Below are positions 4,768 to 5,092 of a stretch of 5,092 nucleotides of DNA, piece by piece. Positions within the stretch are counted from its first letter, which is position 1, and each line of letters starts with the position of its first letter. Source of the stretch: Candidatus Acetothermia bacterium JdFR-50 (lineage in GTDB: Bacteria; Bipolaricaulota; Bipolaricaulia; Bipolaricaulales; Bipolaricaulaceae); assembly GCA_002010365.1 (NCBI GenBank), contig MTNL01000026.1, positions 1 through 5,092 of the forward strand. Direction: 5' to 3'. Made by a program: the position numbers and the translations under genes. The notes under the pieces are model-generated. The model did not search any database and was not told where the DNA came from. It saw only the letters and a program-made list of their open reading frames with translations.

Positions 4768-5092
4768 TTAGATCGTGCTTTCCCTCACAATAAGCTGTGT
4801 GGAAAAGATTTTGAAAAGTCGTTCCACGCCTGTTCCCTCTTCCAAACGCAAAAGAAGGATGCGTCCCGCCTCCTTCCCCATCTCATAAATCGGCTGCCTG
4901 ACGGTGGTCAGGGGGGGGTCGAAGAAGTGAGCATAGGGGATATCGTCGAAACCGATAACGGAAACCTCGTTCCCGACCCGAATTCCGGCCTCCTTAAACG
5001 CCGTTATGGCTCCCATGGCCGCCAGGTCACTGGCCGCGAATACCGCGGAGATGTGCCTCTCCTTGGCCAAAAAACTCCTCACCGTCTCGTAG
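4768..5092 (-). CDS. LacI/GalR-family transcriptional repressor, C-terminal fragment
   Basis: The last 107 codons of a gene whose N-terminal part, including the DNA-binding helix-turn-helix, lies right of the window; the frame is open to the window edge, so the internal GTG at 5082 is not a start. The fragment is the C-terminal lobe of a periplasmic-binding-protein-like effector domain: AVFAASDLAAMGAITAFKEAG, then VSVIGFDDIPYAHFFDPPLTTVRQP, then EMGKEAGRILLLRLEEG and a closing strand QLIVREST. SVIGFDD and LTTVRQP are hallmarks of LacI/GalR regulators; the serine-aspartate of AASDL and the FDD aspartate usually contact the sugar effector. It lies directly upstream of, and on the same strand as, the transport operon, and a canonical LacI-type operator lies in the gap, so it is very probably the local sugar-responsive repressor. 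A soluble sugar-binding protein is excluded by the regulator-type motifs and the context. Confidence 0.92.
   Translation of the reverse strand, partial: YETVRSFLAKERHISAVFAASDLAAMGAITAFKEAGIRVGNEVSVIGFDDIPYAHFFDPPLTTVRQPIYEMGKEAGRILLLRLEEGTGVERLFKIFSTQLIVRESTI

Noticed and set aside
1..5092. CRISPR arrays, tRNA or rRNA genes, insertion sequences, attachment sites
   Set aside because: No regularly spaced repeats, no tRNA-like or rRNA sequence, and no transposase or terminal repeats were seen; all long stretches are explained by ordinary genes.

Overview
The window looks like a stretch of a moderately GC-rich, diderm-type bacterial chromosome: strong AAAGGAGGT ribosome sites, Sec signal peptides ending in (I/V)AQE, a sigma70-type promoter and an ABC sugar importer with a periplasmic binding protein. 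The protein style, with short 'GIAQE' leaders and a small PGLGQ membrane protein, reminds me of thermophile-related phyla such as Candidatus Bipolaricaulota or Thermotogota. That is an impression only and cannot be settled from this window.

Layout. Positions 1-249 (+) are the 3' end of murF (peptidoglycan precursor ligase). A short convergent gap (250-337) holds a hairpin that probably ends the minus-strand operon. Everything else is on the minus strand, read from right to left: the C-terminal part of a LacI-family repressor (4768-5092, cut by the window edge); a 172-base control region (4596-4767); a sugar-binding lipoprotein-like/periplasmic protein without a lipobox (3351-4595); a MalF-type permease (2208-3302); a MalG-type permease (805-2211, 4-base ATGA overlap with the previous gene); and a small membrane protein of the PGLGQ/TM2-like type (338-712).

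How it works together. The repressor is expected to bind an 18-bp near-palindrome (4711-4728) that lies at the predicted transcription start of a near-consensus promoter (TTGACC, 17 bp, TATAAT; 4732-4760), and to release it when a sugar-derived effector appears. The binding protein would capture a sugar or oligosaccharide and hand it to the two-permease channel. No ATPase gene is present after the permeases, so a shared MsiK/MalK-type ATPase encoded elsewhere is expected. A very stable 12-bp GC hairpin with a U4 tail between the binding-protein gene and the permease genes probably lowers or tunes permease expression relative to the binding protein.

The most unusual things are: both permeases carry insertions absent from ordinary family members (about 130-150 residues, probably extracytoplasmic, in the MalG-type subunit; about 65 residues with two extra hydrophobic segments in the MalF-type subunit); the MalF-type gene has no Shine-Dalgarno next to its ATG and starts 9 bases after the hairpin; and the long leader has a second, nearly perfect Shine-Dalgarno with no usable start codon.
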